Source: Daphnia carinata
Taxonomy: Eukaryota; Arthropoda; Branchiopoda; Diplostraca; Daphniidae
Assembly: GCF_022539665.2 (NCBI RefSeq)
Contig: NC_081337.1
Location: 3,758,679-3,822,678, forward strand
DNA: 64,000 nucleotides
Direction: 5' to 3'
How positions within the stretch are numbered: position 1 is the first letter of the stretch; each line of letters starts with the position of its first letter. This document shows, piece after piece, positions 40,601-52,910 of the stretch. The notes beneath the pieces are model-generated. The model did no database searches, was not told the origin of the DNA, and was given only the letters and a program-made list of their open reading frames with translations. The translations under genes and the position numbers were made by a program.

Positions 40601-43600
40601 TGCTCATCACCTTAAACGTCTCGCAGCAAATACCTTTGGGTCCTTTTGTGCGAAAGATATTCACATTGGCCCATAGCTGTTCGACGTAGTCTATTGACAA
40701 GTTAACTAGTTGAATTTTCGTGCGTGAGTGTTTACGTCGTTGACCGTGTTTTCTACCATCGTTTTTTTTTTCTTTTTCTTGTTGTTGTTTACAGCAGAAA
40801 CTGGACCTGGAATCGTTCTTGGCCAGCTGTCCATGGATGGCGGCCAACAGCTACGACTGGATCTACATGACGCCGGCTATCATCGTTCTCTTCGTCAACA
40901 TTCTCTTCCTTGTCAAGATAATGTGGGTAAGTTGTCACCTCTTTTTCTTTCTCTCTTTTTTGCTTTCGCTCCGCAATTGACGTGATCGGACGCCGCAGAG
41001 TCGGCCACGACGTCGTAACAAAGGGAAACAAACGGACAATCGTTGCTGAGTTTAACCTGCCGTACATAGGCTAATGTTAGAGCTAAATGACACGGGCTCT
41101 TGTTTCGCGTCCAGCCACTTTGTGTCAACTGTTTCGCTCAGGATCGATGGCTTCTTGAAAGTCCACCTTTCATTCCAATTGCTTTTTTTTTCTTGGGGTC
41201 TTGCAAAAAAAAAAAATGCGAATTCATCCCGTAAAGTGAACCAAGTTGTCCATCGTTCAAACACACAAGTCGTTTCCATGGCAACTACAAATTCCCTGTA
41301 CTAGACATGTGCGATGAAACACAGCGTATCAATAACAGGGGGTCGTGAAACACGAGGAGAAGAAAGGGGAAAGACTAATTGAAATAGTCCAGTGATGTAC
41401 TACACATGTTTTTTTTTAGATCGGGCTTGCATGTACTCAATTGATGGAGAGGGAACAGCATGTACACACACCTTTACGATAACACGGGGAATTCGCCATC
41501 CTCTCTTTTCATTTTTGAAATCCTCTTCTTTCATTATTCGTTTTGTTGTTACTTACTTCCATGCGAAATGATAAATGGATGGTGGGCAAATCGATTCCCC
41601 GTGTTTTTGCTGGCCTCCCTCGCCACCCAGTAGGTTTTTGTTTCGCCATTCAACCAATAAATAGAGCTGTGGATGTATGGTATTCTTTGCCCTTAACCAG
41701 TCCAAAGGGAAAGGAATAATAATAAAAAAAATGATATTCAAGAGGTTCAGCTCATTCGGTTTGTACTCGCTGACACGGAGCCATTGATCAATGATCGTAT
41801 CTTTTCTGCACTTATAATTATTTCTCCTTTTCGGCGGACAACTGGGCGGCCATTTTTTATTTCTCGTTTATTCGATTTGGCTCGACGAAAAAATATGGCT
41901 CAAAAAAAAAAAAAAAAAAAAATAAGTTTGATGATAATAAATCAGACTGGGGCGAAAGAACGCTTCCCTTCGATCCTGTAGGAGGAGATAGTGCCGGACG
42001 TCAAATGATATCTTTTTCGGCAAACCCATCGTTCCCTCTTCTTTCTTTTTTTTTCAATTTTCATCCTTGAAAAAAAATTTTAATAAAATAAAATATTTCC
42101 CGAATTTATTCCACATCGGCAGCCCGTTCTGTGGGGGGTATAGCGATCGCCATATCTGTGGTGGAATCGTCTGACAGCCAGGCATCGTTTATTGTCCATC
42201 ACGAAGGTATATACCCTTTCCTTTTTTTTTTTTTGAATAAGCGTCCATATCACCCGCCGGAGACGGACGGACATTTCAATAGCTTGAGGAGGATTGACGA
42301 TGTATACGGGGGTTGGGGGTGGGAGGAAAGAAAAGGCCAGCGGTTTGGCGAAAAAAAAAAAAAAAAAAAAGAAATGCTCCAATTTCCATCGAAATCTCTC
42401 GGCCCTGGAGAAGGGAAGTTTTTGAAACAAAATATACGAGTCTATTTTCTGTTTTGAGGCTTAGGTCTCCGCGTTTTCTTGCAACAGATTGACACTCCTT
42501 GGCAGTGTGGATGTGATCTATGATGCAAATGATTCGAGGAACGTGTCCATCGATTTCCACCCCTCGTCTTTCTACCCCTGCCCAATACGCTCTTTCTTTT
42601 TTTTCGATTTTATTTATTTAAAAATAGATGTAAATAGAAAATGCAATACGAAAATATTCAAAGATTTTTTTTTTGGCAATGTACTTTCCCCTTGAATCGA
42701 TTTGCGTTACGTCGTTAATTTACTTTACACAATGGGCACGACTGACCTTTGCCGAACTGCGTGGGCAGCGAAATTCTCTTAATTTAAAAGATTTGTTCCT
42801 TATAACACAACGATCAAACGTAAAGTTCAATTTGGTTATGGATGAAGCGCCTTTTTTTTTTTTTTTTTTTTTTTTTTACATGTCCAGAACTAAGCGGACA
42901 GCAAGCGGCACATAAGGGAACCTCTGCAAATGTGCGTAGTTTTAAATGGAAAAAAAAAAAAGATGGCGAGGAACGTAAAGTAACAAGCGGTGAATGGAAG
43001 CCACTGGTTGGACGTGCGTCTTTGTACGCCGAGTAAAAAACAGCTGATGCCAGTCGGTTACTCCGTGAAATGAAACGGAAGATTCAGTGGACAGGGTTTC
43101 TCGCAAAACACGGACGGGGACTAAAGAAAAAGCCAAAAAAAAAAAAAGTGGGTGGGTGGGGGACTGACATTGTAAAGCACTAAATCTAAGGGTACAATCT
43201 CTGGTGAGATGGCGGAAGAAAATCGACTTGAAAAAAAAAAAAAAGAACGGAAACAAAGAGCTTTCAGTTGATTGAGTCCAGGCGTAGTTTTTTGCAATGG
43301 CTATTCGATATTCGAACAAAAAAAAAATAAAAGCTCATACTCTTCGATGCGAAACAAGGGCGACGATCGATGCGTAACATCGGCATCCAACACTGTCGCT
43401 TCCCCTATACAAAACGTCTAGGTACTTTCCTTGATTGTTGAGCAAGAAAATTGTGTCCGCCCCCCCAATGCGAAACGTCCGACGAAAACAAAACGAATGG
43501 CAAGCGCATTGTCGAAATCAAGAAAGGGAACGATAGCCATCAGTCTATTAAACATACGCGCCGATGTGCCATCAATCTTTTTACACGCAAAAATAAGAAA

Positions 43601-45072
43601 GAACAAAACATGCCCGTTCATCCCCCTTTTTTTTTTGTTCGTACCGCGTGAAAGTGCATCGGGTTTTTTTCTTTCACGCGGCTGACGGTCGTGATCAATG
43701 GTGATGGTTTTGCGCCTGCTCTCCATAATGAAATCGGCTTCAGTGTTTATGTATTTGCTGTTTGCGTCTGAATGTAAAGGAAATTGTGCTACGTGCCCTT
43801 TTTTTTAAATTTTTTTTTTACCGACGTTTTGTTAAAATTGCAAATCTACCGAGAGGGGAAGGGGGGGGGGGGGGGGGGAAGCAAGTCAATCAAGATCAAA
43901 CGCGTTGGCGGACGTGTAGATCCCCTAACTGCGTTATCTGTAGCGCTTTCTTTTTCGACCATCCGCCTCTCAACGAAGATGTTGAGCATTCAATGCGATG
44001 TGTTCGTTTCTGAATTCTTTGTTGATCATGTAAATATTTCCAGGTTTTGATAACGAAATTAAGATCGGCCAATTCGGTCGAGACGCAACAGTACCGCAAA
44101 GGTAGCAAAGCCCTTTTGGTGCTGATTCCTCTTCTCGGGCTCACCTACGTGCTGGTCATCGCCGGACCGACCGAAGGTCTCATCGCCATCTACTTCTCAC
44201 ACATTCGAGCCGTTCTCCTTTCCACGCAGGTAAGACTTTTATTGTTTTTTTGTTTTTTTTGCATACATAAAAAAAGAATGATGTGTTTCCAGAAGTATGA
44301 GGTTTAAATCTACGTTGTGTCATTATCCGCACAATAATTGGCTGTTATGGACGTGCGCGTTCAGTTGAAAGTTTGCAGAGTTTCTAACGGTAGAGTTGCG
44401 AGTGTATTTTGGCCAAAGTTGATTTTGCAATCCATTGTTTCATCTTTACGAGTTACAGAGGGAATTTTGAAAGGGCTATATGAAAGATCGATATGTGTAC
44501 CTTAAAAAAGAGTCTACATCGAAAAGCCACTTGATTTAAAGTTAAAACGCTAACCGGATGTTTTTTTTTGGAAAAACAAAATAGATGAACGCCGTGGTGG
44601 GTCATATCTGCCGGTTATTAAGTGGCTAAATTCCATTTAGATTACGTTAAATGTTCCGACGGTAGTTAAAAAAATCTGAGGACTAGACACAGGACTGCCA
44701 CCCGTTGTTGTCGGCAAAATGCAATTATAACCCTTCCCCAAGAAAAAAAAGGGGTGTGGCTCTGCGTTTGCGATTCAATCGGCATCCATTTTGAACGCAA
44801 CGCAAAAGAAAAAGAAAAAGAAAAAAGGGCAAATTGATTTTGAACTTGGGAGGTCTTCTCACGAAATATATACGAGATGAAAAAACACGCCTGATGCCAG
44901 CTGTGTTTCGTAGATGAAGCCGAACGGAACCAATGGTTAAGTATTCGGGCGGGGCCGTTCGAGTCGGGGCTTCGTCTGTGCCGATTGTCACCATTGCCGT
45001 GCTTTTTATTTTGTTCGCATATTGACTATATATGCCCGGAAGACAAATAGGAAGGAGGCCGCATTGTGTTAC

Positions 45073-45123
<51 letters not shown>

Positions 45124-45369
45124 ACCTCCTTCTATCGCAGACATGGTATACGGTCGGCTGCAAATACGAGCACTAGGATAGAACAGGGTAGACGACCCGT
45201 GATGGTCCTCTACGTCTCGAGTCGTCATTGCCTTCCCATCTTAAATATACCCCCCCCCCCCCCCCCCCCCCACAAACTGAAAATATACTGCAGCAAAACG
45301 GAATGGACTGGGCGGAAGAGGGACGAGTAATAGTTTGGCATCGACTCCAGGTTGTTTGAAGCAGTCCAC

Positions 45370-45421
<52 letters not shown>

Positions 45422-48225
45422 TCTCAACAAATGACCCGACTTTGCTGGTCTGTGGAAGTTTGCCAACTATTCAAACTACTCTTCTTTTTATTTTATTTTA
45501 TTATTTTTTTTTTTTTTCGCTATACCAGCCCAAGTCTCCGTCATCGTTTCTAACTGTTCCCATCGTATAACTCACAGGTTTTTATTACTGCCTTATTCCT
45601 CCGTCAACTGCATGGCTTTTAGATGGGTCAGCCGGAAGTTTGGTGGCCGAGGGATTTTTGTTTGTTTTTTTTTGTTTTTGTTTTTTTTTGCTGCTGCTAG
45701 TGCTAGCATAACTCTCCTTTCAGCTCCGCTGGAGCTAGGACTTTCTATTCTATAAAGGGGGAATTAGTAAAAAAAATATTGCCGATTGCCCTCTTATGTA
45801 GACTCTAGCCAGTTCTAGTTTATTCGCCAATGGATTTCCGTGTTTTCTTTTTTTTTTAACATCAACCAGTCGTTTCAGAAAAAAAAAAAATGCAAAAAAA
45901 AAAAAATACGTTAGAGATGTGGGATGTATTTAAATATAATGATGCGCTCGACTGTTGTGATCCCAGTCAATAACATAAGCCTCGTTCAAGTTAGAAAATA
46001 GGAAAATCCATTAATATTAATGCAATCCTATTTACAAAGCCAACAAACCAACCTATTGTCTTAAAATGTTTGAATCGAATGTTCTACCAGCCAAAAAAAA
46101 AACAAACCAAAAATGATGAATGAATGTGTCGTTAAAAATTTGGTGTGAAAGAGGCAGTATAATAATAATAAAAAAAAAAAAAAACGTGTGTGTTTTTGTT
46201 TCCCTTTGTTTGATTTAGGGATTCCTGGTGACCCTGTTCTTCTGCTTCCTCAACACTGAGGTGCGCAACACGGTGAGACACCACTGGACCAGGTGGCGGA
46301 CCAGCCGTTGGCTCGAACATTCCCAGAACCACAGCAGCCGGGGTAGGTGCGGCGCGGCGCTCAACAGCAAGCGCGACTCCAAGGATGGATCTCGAGCTCC
46401 GGGCGAGAGCACCAGGTGAACAAACTCACTTCTTTTTTTATTTTATTTCTCATACAAGTTGGCCACAAAAATCACACGCAACCCATGGTGTCGAAGAGTC
46501 TTTTCGACGGCTCGAAACGACCGCAACAAAACAAACAAACCCATCATATATACATAGAGACGAAACACGTGTGTGTGTGTGTGTGTATATAAATAACAAT
46601 CACGCTATGCGAGTAGAGATGGAAAAAAAAAGGAAAATGGACGTTCATTTCTTATTCATGAGACGATGTTGCAGACAAACTGAGAAGAAAAAAAAAAAAA
46701 TACTTGGAACATAACGAAAATGGGCCCATGAGAAGGGACAACAGCACAAACCTTTGCTGGCCCATTAAGACGCCCTCCGTGAATCACGGTACCCCCCAAC
46801 AGCCGTCCCCTGTTCAACACTGCGAGTAACGAAAAGGGAAGGCGATATTGTCAAAAGTTACACACACACGCACAAAACATGCACGTTGAATGAATAGAGG
46901 AAAAAGTTTAACGATCTTTGACAAACTCCAAAGTTGAGGACTTCAAAATCGAACATAAGAAAAAGGCAAAGGGGAGCGGGCATTTCTTTTTTCCTAATCG
47001 CTAAATGGAAACTGCTGTTGGCTTTCATAAAGCCAAAACTATCGATTGACAAACATCAGGCGTTGCTTGGTATTCCCTCAGAAAAAAAAAAAGCAATCCC
47101 CCATGATTACACTGATGGCCATCGTCGACACAAGAAAACGGAGTCTTTCAACTATATAAGTACTGCTCTTCTATATAATATACGGATCGATACGTAAAAG
47201 CAAAACAAGGCTTGGCAAACGTGTCGGGACCACACACGCGAGAAGAAAGCGATGGCATTTGGATTTAGCACCTGCGCTTTCTTTCTACGGCCGGCACATT
47301 CCTATAGACGCGTGATGACGGCCCATGTTTTTTTTTTGTTTTTTTTTGTTTTTTTTATCGACTCTTCTATGTGCTGGCCGAGGTTGCCCACTCATCCTTA
47401 TTGTTAGCATTTCCCTAGAGCTACCAGAAAAAGTATTAAAACTTGCTTTTCAAAGTTGATGTTAGCCAGACACGAGATAGAAAAAAAAAAGTCTTCAACT
47501 TTATTCTCGTACTTTAAATAAACTACGTGTTATTAAGCCACATCAAACGTACAATTGGAAAACTTTTAAAACTAAATTCAAATTTTTTTTTTTTTTTTTG
47601 TGATTAAACTGTGTAACAGGCTGTACAGCAACTTCCCGGACCGGAATCACGGCAAGCGCGATTCGTCGTTCAGCGAAGTGACGACGGTTGCGTCATTCGC
47701 TCCCAGTTCAGCCATCCATTTGAATAATTTGGGCCCGTTCAACACAAACGGTGAGTCGATGAATTGATTTCTATTCTTTTCTTTTTTTTGTGTGTGTGTG
47801 GGAGGGGGACATGAATAACGTGAAAAAAAGAAAACAAACAAAGGGGGGGGGGGGGGGGGCATGTTGAATTTTAAAAGGCTAAATAAGCCGAGAGCGCATT
47901 TCCGCTCGTACCGACATTTGACATACGAAAATGGGTGACGAATGTTTTCGAATTCTGGCGGTAGTTGAGGACGAGTTCGGCACGCGAGACCGACCTGGAC
48001 GTTGTTGCGCGGATAACAACGCCAATGAGTCGAGAAATTCAGCTTGTTAATTCATCAGATGGTGTGGTAGCAGGTCATCAGACAGCGAAAGCGCACGGAG
48101 CGTCCACCATGTTGCTGACCAACAACGGCGGCCTGGCCGGCACGGTAACAACCGTCAACCGATACGGCGATGAATGCGGTGACAGCTGCGATACTAACCT
48201 GCTCGTCAAGGAAAACCAGGTCTGA
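25507..48225 (+). CDS. DH44R: class B GPCR, diuretic hormone 44 / CRF-type receptor
   Basis: Seven-helix receptor for a CRF-like diuretic peptide, coupling to cAMP. Exons: 25507-25816, 30767-30971, 37297-37390, 37467-37560, 38691-38771, 40322-40398, 40795-40926, 44044-44229, 46219-46415, 47620-47750, 48059-48225; all phases agree, giving 557 residues. The extracellular hormone domain has six cysteines (DCLF, FCNSTW, SCWP, LPCVE, RVCQP, RSCVP) and NGTW. Helix 1 is near residues 149-171. Later landmarks are [29 protein letters not shown], the CPW motif in loop 2, TKLRS...[18 protein letters not shown] (G-protein-coupling region), and [23 protein letters not shown]. These match CRF receptors better than calcitonin-type ones. 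No signal peptide is visible at this ATG, so an upstream coding exon may be missing. The tail after 46415 is least certain: exon 47620-47750 or the acceptor at 48059 may be used alternatively. Confidence 0.9.
30563..30592. repeat. T30 homopolymer
   Basis: Thirty consecutive T in intron 1 of the receptor gene, about 175 bp before exon 2. It is the longest homopolymer noticed in the window. Confidence 0.9.
31624..31649. repeat. (GA)n microsatellite
   Basis: Thirteen GA units in receptor intron 2. Confidence 0.9.
32240..32257. repeat. (TA)n microsatellite
   Basis: Nine TA units in receptor intron 2. Confidence 0.85.
43861..43878. repeat. G18 homopolymer
   Basis: Eighteen consecutive G, about 165 bp before the exon encoding intracellular loop 3 and helix 6 of the receptor. 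Such a run can form a G-quadruplex and is prone to length change. Confidence 0.85.
45077..45122. repeat. (TG)n microsatellite
   Basis: About 23 uninterrupted TG units in the receptor intron between 44229 and 46219. Confidence 0.95.
45250..45271. repeat. C22 homopolymer
   Basis: Run of about 22 C, 130 bp downstream of the TG repeat, in the same intron. Confidence 0.9.
45373..45424. repeat. (CT)n microsatellite
   Basis: About 26 CT units with a single CA interruption, the third simple repeat within 350 bp of this intron. Confidence 0.95.
46567..46588. repeat. (GT)n microsatellite
   Basis: A run of GT units just after the receptor exon ending at 46415, followed by TATATA. Confidence 0.8.
47843..47859. 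repeat. G17 homopolymer
   Basis: Seventeen G in the last receptor intron. Confidence 0.85.
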
Positions 48226-51200
48226 AAAAAAAAAAAACATATTTGGGACAAACAACGCAGAAGATTAAAAAAAATAGCGCACATGCACGAAAAATGAAAA
48301 AAAAAATAAAATGAGGAAACTTGACGCGGCTTTCAGTCCGAAAACAATCAATTTCTTCGGAAATCTTCGTAAAACAAAACAAAACAAAACAAAAATGGAC
48401 GCGGACCACGGACGGACCACAAACTGGGTAATGATGAACGCGCGGCTAGTGACCAACACGATGGAAAGAAAACACTCGTAAGTCTGTTGGGTATATACAT
48501 ACAAGAGAAAAGGGGATACAAGGAACCAAACAATCATCACACTTTTACATACACACACATTTATTCACACGGGGCGGACGACGGCTTGTTATTGTTTTCC
48601 TTCCTACACTTCGCTCTCTCTCTCTCTCTCTCTCGCTCCATCTCGTTTATAGCAACACGTTCCCTTAGTTTTTCAATCTCTTTTCTTTTCTTTTTTTTTT
48701 TAACTTTTCCCCTTGTTCGTATTTTCACTGATACGATCTATTTACATTCTTCGGAGTTTGCGCAAGGCTCAATTGTGTGTGTACGTTGCCAATGTGTGGT
48801 GTTTGTGTGCACTCATTCTATCGCGCTCTCGTACTTTATAAGCCTCGTCGCGTTTGCTATGATTGTTGAGTGCCAGCTGCTTTTGTATATCTTAGTGCGG
48901 CACTTTCACTTCTACGTAGACACAGTCTAAGAAAACAGGACACACACACACAAAAAAAAATTTCATCCGCCACCATCCGTCAAATCGAATTTAGAGCGGA
49001 AGTTGATGCTGCCTTTTTTTTTTCTCGCCATTTTCACATCAATCCGTTAGCAGTGTTTTTTTTTTGTGAGGGGGAGGGGGGGGGGCGATTAGAGCCCGTG
49101 TGTCTTTTTCGTTTGATTAACTCGTACACGAACCATACGTACCAATACCGAATGTATATATAGTCACATGCCTGCGTAGATATTGGGGATGTAATCGGCT
49201 TCCGTTCTCACTGCTTTTCGCTCGTCCGTTGAAGCGTAGCTCCATTGGGCCGCCTCTGTTCAGTACGATGAACATAATGTGTCGCGTGTGCAGCATCAAT
49301 ATCGATCTAATCGTCGTTACTTGTCATCTCTATTTGTGGTTGTGTTGTATTCCTAAAGTAGGTAAAAAAAAACTAAAAAAAATCAAATGAGAGGGGAGAT
49401 ATTACGCTTGACCTCCGCGCCCACGTCTTGTGAATTTCACCAAAGGTTATATTGTTAAACATCTCTAAATTCCTTAGACACATCTGCTGGATTTCGTTTC
49501 AATTCGAGCCAAAAACAAAACAAACAAATTTCCTTTATTTCTTTTTTTTTTTTTAAATATTCCAAATCAGCCACATTTTCAAACCGCACGTGTTCGTTCC
49601 AAAAATGGAAAAATGACGAGCCCATGTTCATTCTTTTCTATATTCTTCCGCGTTTGGTTACTTTCCATGTCCAATCAAACGTGTTTACAAAACCGAACTG
49701 TGTGCTGCAGTCGATCTAGTGGAGAAGCCTCTGAGAGAGCTCACAGCATTGCACCGATCCATTGCCCTGTATAGGTGAATATAAATGACAGATGAAACAA
49801 AAGACGAGGAACCGATCCGTCACTGACGTAGCAACCCATTAACCAAAGTGAAGGCCACTTTATATTTGAGGACAGCATATCTGTCTTGTTTGCCGACAGC
49901 TGCTACCGAGCCGCTACGCATCAATTCCATAGTGGAGGTGGTTGTGTTGTGTTTATATTGACTGTCGCGTTAATAAGAACGCACATAATAACTGTTGATC
50001 GCTTAACTTTTGTGACAAACCGTCGAACAGAATCCGAGTTATTTCATTATATTCCCTTTGCTCCCCCAACAGCCCGTAAGCCAGACAGATGAATCTTTTT
50101 ATACCTGTGATATACAAACAACCCGCGTATGAAAACAGCCAAATTAATTCAAATAAACCCAGCGTACCTTTTACCGAACTATGTAGCATTTTTTTTTTTC
50201 CCTCTTTGTCTCTTCATATCGAATCAATCAACAACATGAGACTCACCTTCTCGTATTTACAGCAGACGCTCTTTCCTCTCTCGTCTTGCTCCTTTGTTCC
50301 CCGTACGTACAGCAACTTGTTCTGGTCCTTTTTGGTCTTGATTAATCACCGTCGTGTTTTTATAACGTGTACCGCTGTGTATATCGTGTTGACGGCACTG
50401 ACCGAACGAGCCAGTCCGCCTGCTATGTTTTTTTTTTTTTTTTTTTTGGGGGGGGGGGGGGGTTTATTGGCCAAAAGAATATTATGTATCCACATTTTTC
50501 AGTTGTCGCCTCCAGTTTTCAACTCTTAGTCTTACGTATATATTTTAACCCACCGGACGATTCGTTATTTCTCGTGATCATACACACACACACACCCACC
50601 AAAAAAGTCCGTCGTCCGCACACTGACACAATCACACGCCCACCTATACACACACACACACACACACATTCAAATATGTACACGCTGTCAAAAATACTTG
50701 GGGGGGTTCTCTCTTTTCTCTTGTTGAACGTTGATGATGAATTATGTGTAACCAACTATTATACACAGACGATGTGCCACGCGTTCCGCACCTATATCTA
50801 TGTACCTTTTTTTATTATTATTATTATTTTTCCCCCGAGCTTGTCGCTTGCCGGGGAAGGGAACGTGCTCCTCCAAGATCTATACACACACACACACACA
50901 CACACCAACTGCTTCGGAACTCAATATAAATGTCTAATGCTCTAGATTCTGTTGTATCTATACCTATCTATCGTTGGATGTCTCAACGCACACCATTAAA
51001 CACGTTGGCAACATCGATGTTAACGACGTCGACCGTCTTCGGCGTAGGCTGGGAAACGATCGTGGCGTCGTGCAAAAAAAAAAAAAAATGCATGTCGCTA
51101 TTGCCGTCACTGCTATGTACCACACCGTGTATAATTATTCATCCGTTCATTTCTTTTATTGTGTCATGTTTGTTCGTTCGTTTTTTTTTTCTTTCGTTCG

Positions 51201-52910
51201 TTCGTTCGTTCGCGTCTTGTTGTCACAATGTCGTCATCGCACACATATATAACGCACAGGCACGTGCAGATGCTTCGCTATACATATACAATTATACATA
51301 ACTATATACATTTACATATACAGTATATATTGAAATATACCTATTCATGATGTGACTGTAACTTACAACCTTCTTTTTAATTGGTGGGTCGCAAAGGAAA
51401 AAAAAACGGAACGGAAGCTCGTTAAGAGTTTAAGACGTGTAAGAACAGAAGGTGTAGAATGATTGGTAAATTGAATTTGCCAAGAGGTCTACCTGGAAAA
51501 AGTTTCTACTTGCGAGTCAGTTGTAAAAATGTTGAAAGTTACTGATTTGAAAACTCAGCTTGATGAATTCGAAACTATTATGTAAAGTATTGCACGCGTC
51601 ACATGGCACATTTTGTCGTAGGATGGGACCTCTTCCGGAAATAGTCCTTCTTTACCTTTACATGAAAAGGAAAAGGAAGGAAACAAAGATCTTGTGACCT
51701 CGATATCGATTTCTTCTTAGCCACAAAAGGCAGCCAAATATAAAGCTTAGACATAGATAACCTCAATTCTTAGCCAGACTTACATAAAAGCAAAGTTATT
51801 ATTATCACCGCCTCGGTTGAAATCGATTAGCTAAGCTCGTTTGCTATCGCCATATATTCTAAAATCTTTCTTAAAAAAAAAAAAATCAGATCAAATCAAT
51901 CGGATTAGTTCACCAGTGCCGTTTCAGTTTGAGTTGCAGCTCCAGTCGCGCTGTAAAGTAACAGGCCAGTTAGATTTTATAGAGTGCTTGTTTTGAATGG
52001 AGCGGCCGTGTCTCGTCTTTACGGGACCATTAGCCAATAGATTGGAAGCCCTGACAAGTTGTGTTTATTCCCTTGAATCTCGTGGAATCATGCTCGCATA
52101 AGTATGCAGTATATTTCTTTCGCAGTGTGTGGGTGATGCGCAGGGATGAGCAAAAGGTATATTCACAGAGTTTTCCATGACGTCTTTAACGCTCTTTTTT
52201 TTTTTTTTTTCAAAGAGAGGAAATGAGATTTAAGCGAAATTATTTATGGCCCCATTTCCTCGGCATCTTAAACATCTTTATGGGTAGGTAAATATTCAAA
52301 TCGCGATGTAAAGTGTCATTCGTCTTTACGCAAAGCGAGACGTGCCTAAGCATGTCTGTTAAACCTTTATGCAATGACTCTGTAAATTTCTAAAAAATTC
52401 AAATAAAATCAAAAACTTAAAAATTATTGGTAGGAATACTCGCGTAAGGTCACCGGTGAGTTTTGTAGATTATTTCATTACGCGATAGGCCCTCTGTCCC
52501 TGGAAGACAACGACTACAATTAGTACGCTTTCTCCCAAACAGATGGCGTTGAGATATCAGAATCGGTTGAAGATAGAGAATCATTGGAATTGGTTGAAAA
52601 GCACAACTCAAGATAACTAATACTAATTCCCTACTCAAAATTGAATGCTGCTTCCGGGAAAATTATTCTTTTTTTCACTTAATCAACCGTTTTTGAAATA
52701 CACCATAAAAACTCGCACGCCAGTACACGACGGTTCTCTAATGGATTATCACACAAGCGCTGGTGCATACTGGCGCAAATCGTTTATTTAAAAAACTACG
52801 AGTCCCTTTTTTTAAAAAACTTGATTTCCGTTGTTATCATTTAAGGCTGAATCAAAATCATGTATATTCATTGCTGTATTAAAGATTTTTGAAAAATACT
52901 AAATTAATGG
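48226..52910. other. receptor 3' flank and gene-free AT-rich DNA
   Basis: No convincing gene. An AATAAA at 48305-48310 is a weak candidate receptor poly(A) signal. Simple repeats are dense: CT near 48615, CA runs at 50580, 50649-50668 and 50884-50905, a T20-G15 junction at 50428-50462, and CGTT repeats near 51193-51212. After about 51.4 kb the DNA becomes plainer AT-rich sequence. Confidence 0.5.
50428..50462. repeat. T20-G15 compound homopolymer
   Basis: Twenty T followed directly by fifteen G on the plus strand. A junction of two long homopolymers like this is often a slippage or assembly weak point. Confidence 0.85.

Noticed and set aside
44940-44975. GTTCGAGTCG, resembling a tRNA B box
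   Set aside because: No upstream A box or cloverleaf; single motif only.
45022-45330. Open frame encoding a Cys-Val repeat over the TG microsatellite
   Set aside because: It is only the translation of a dinucleotide repeat followed by a C run.
47970-48058. Continuous coding from 47970 joined directly to exon 47620-47750
   Set aside because: That join is out of frame and stops early. The acceptor at 48059 keeps the frame; 47970 works only if the 131-nt exon is skipped.
50089-50945. Overlapping long open frames rich in Phe, Gly and Thr-His
   Set aside because: They run through T20-G15 and CA repeats; no splice structure or conserved motif.
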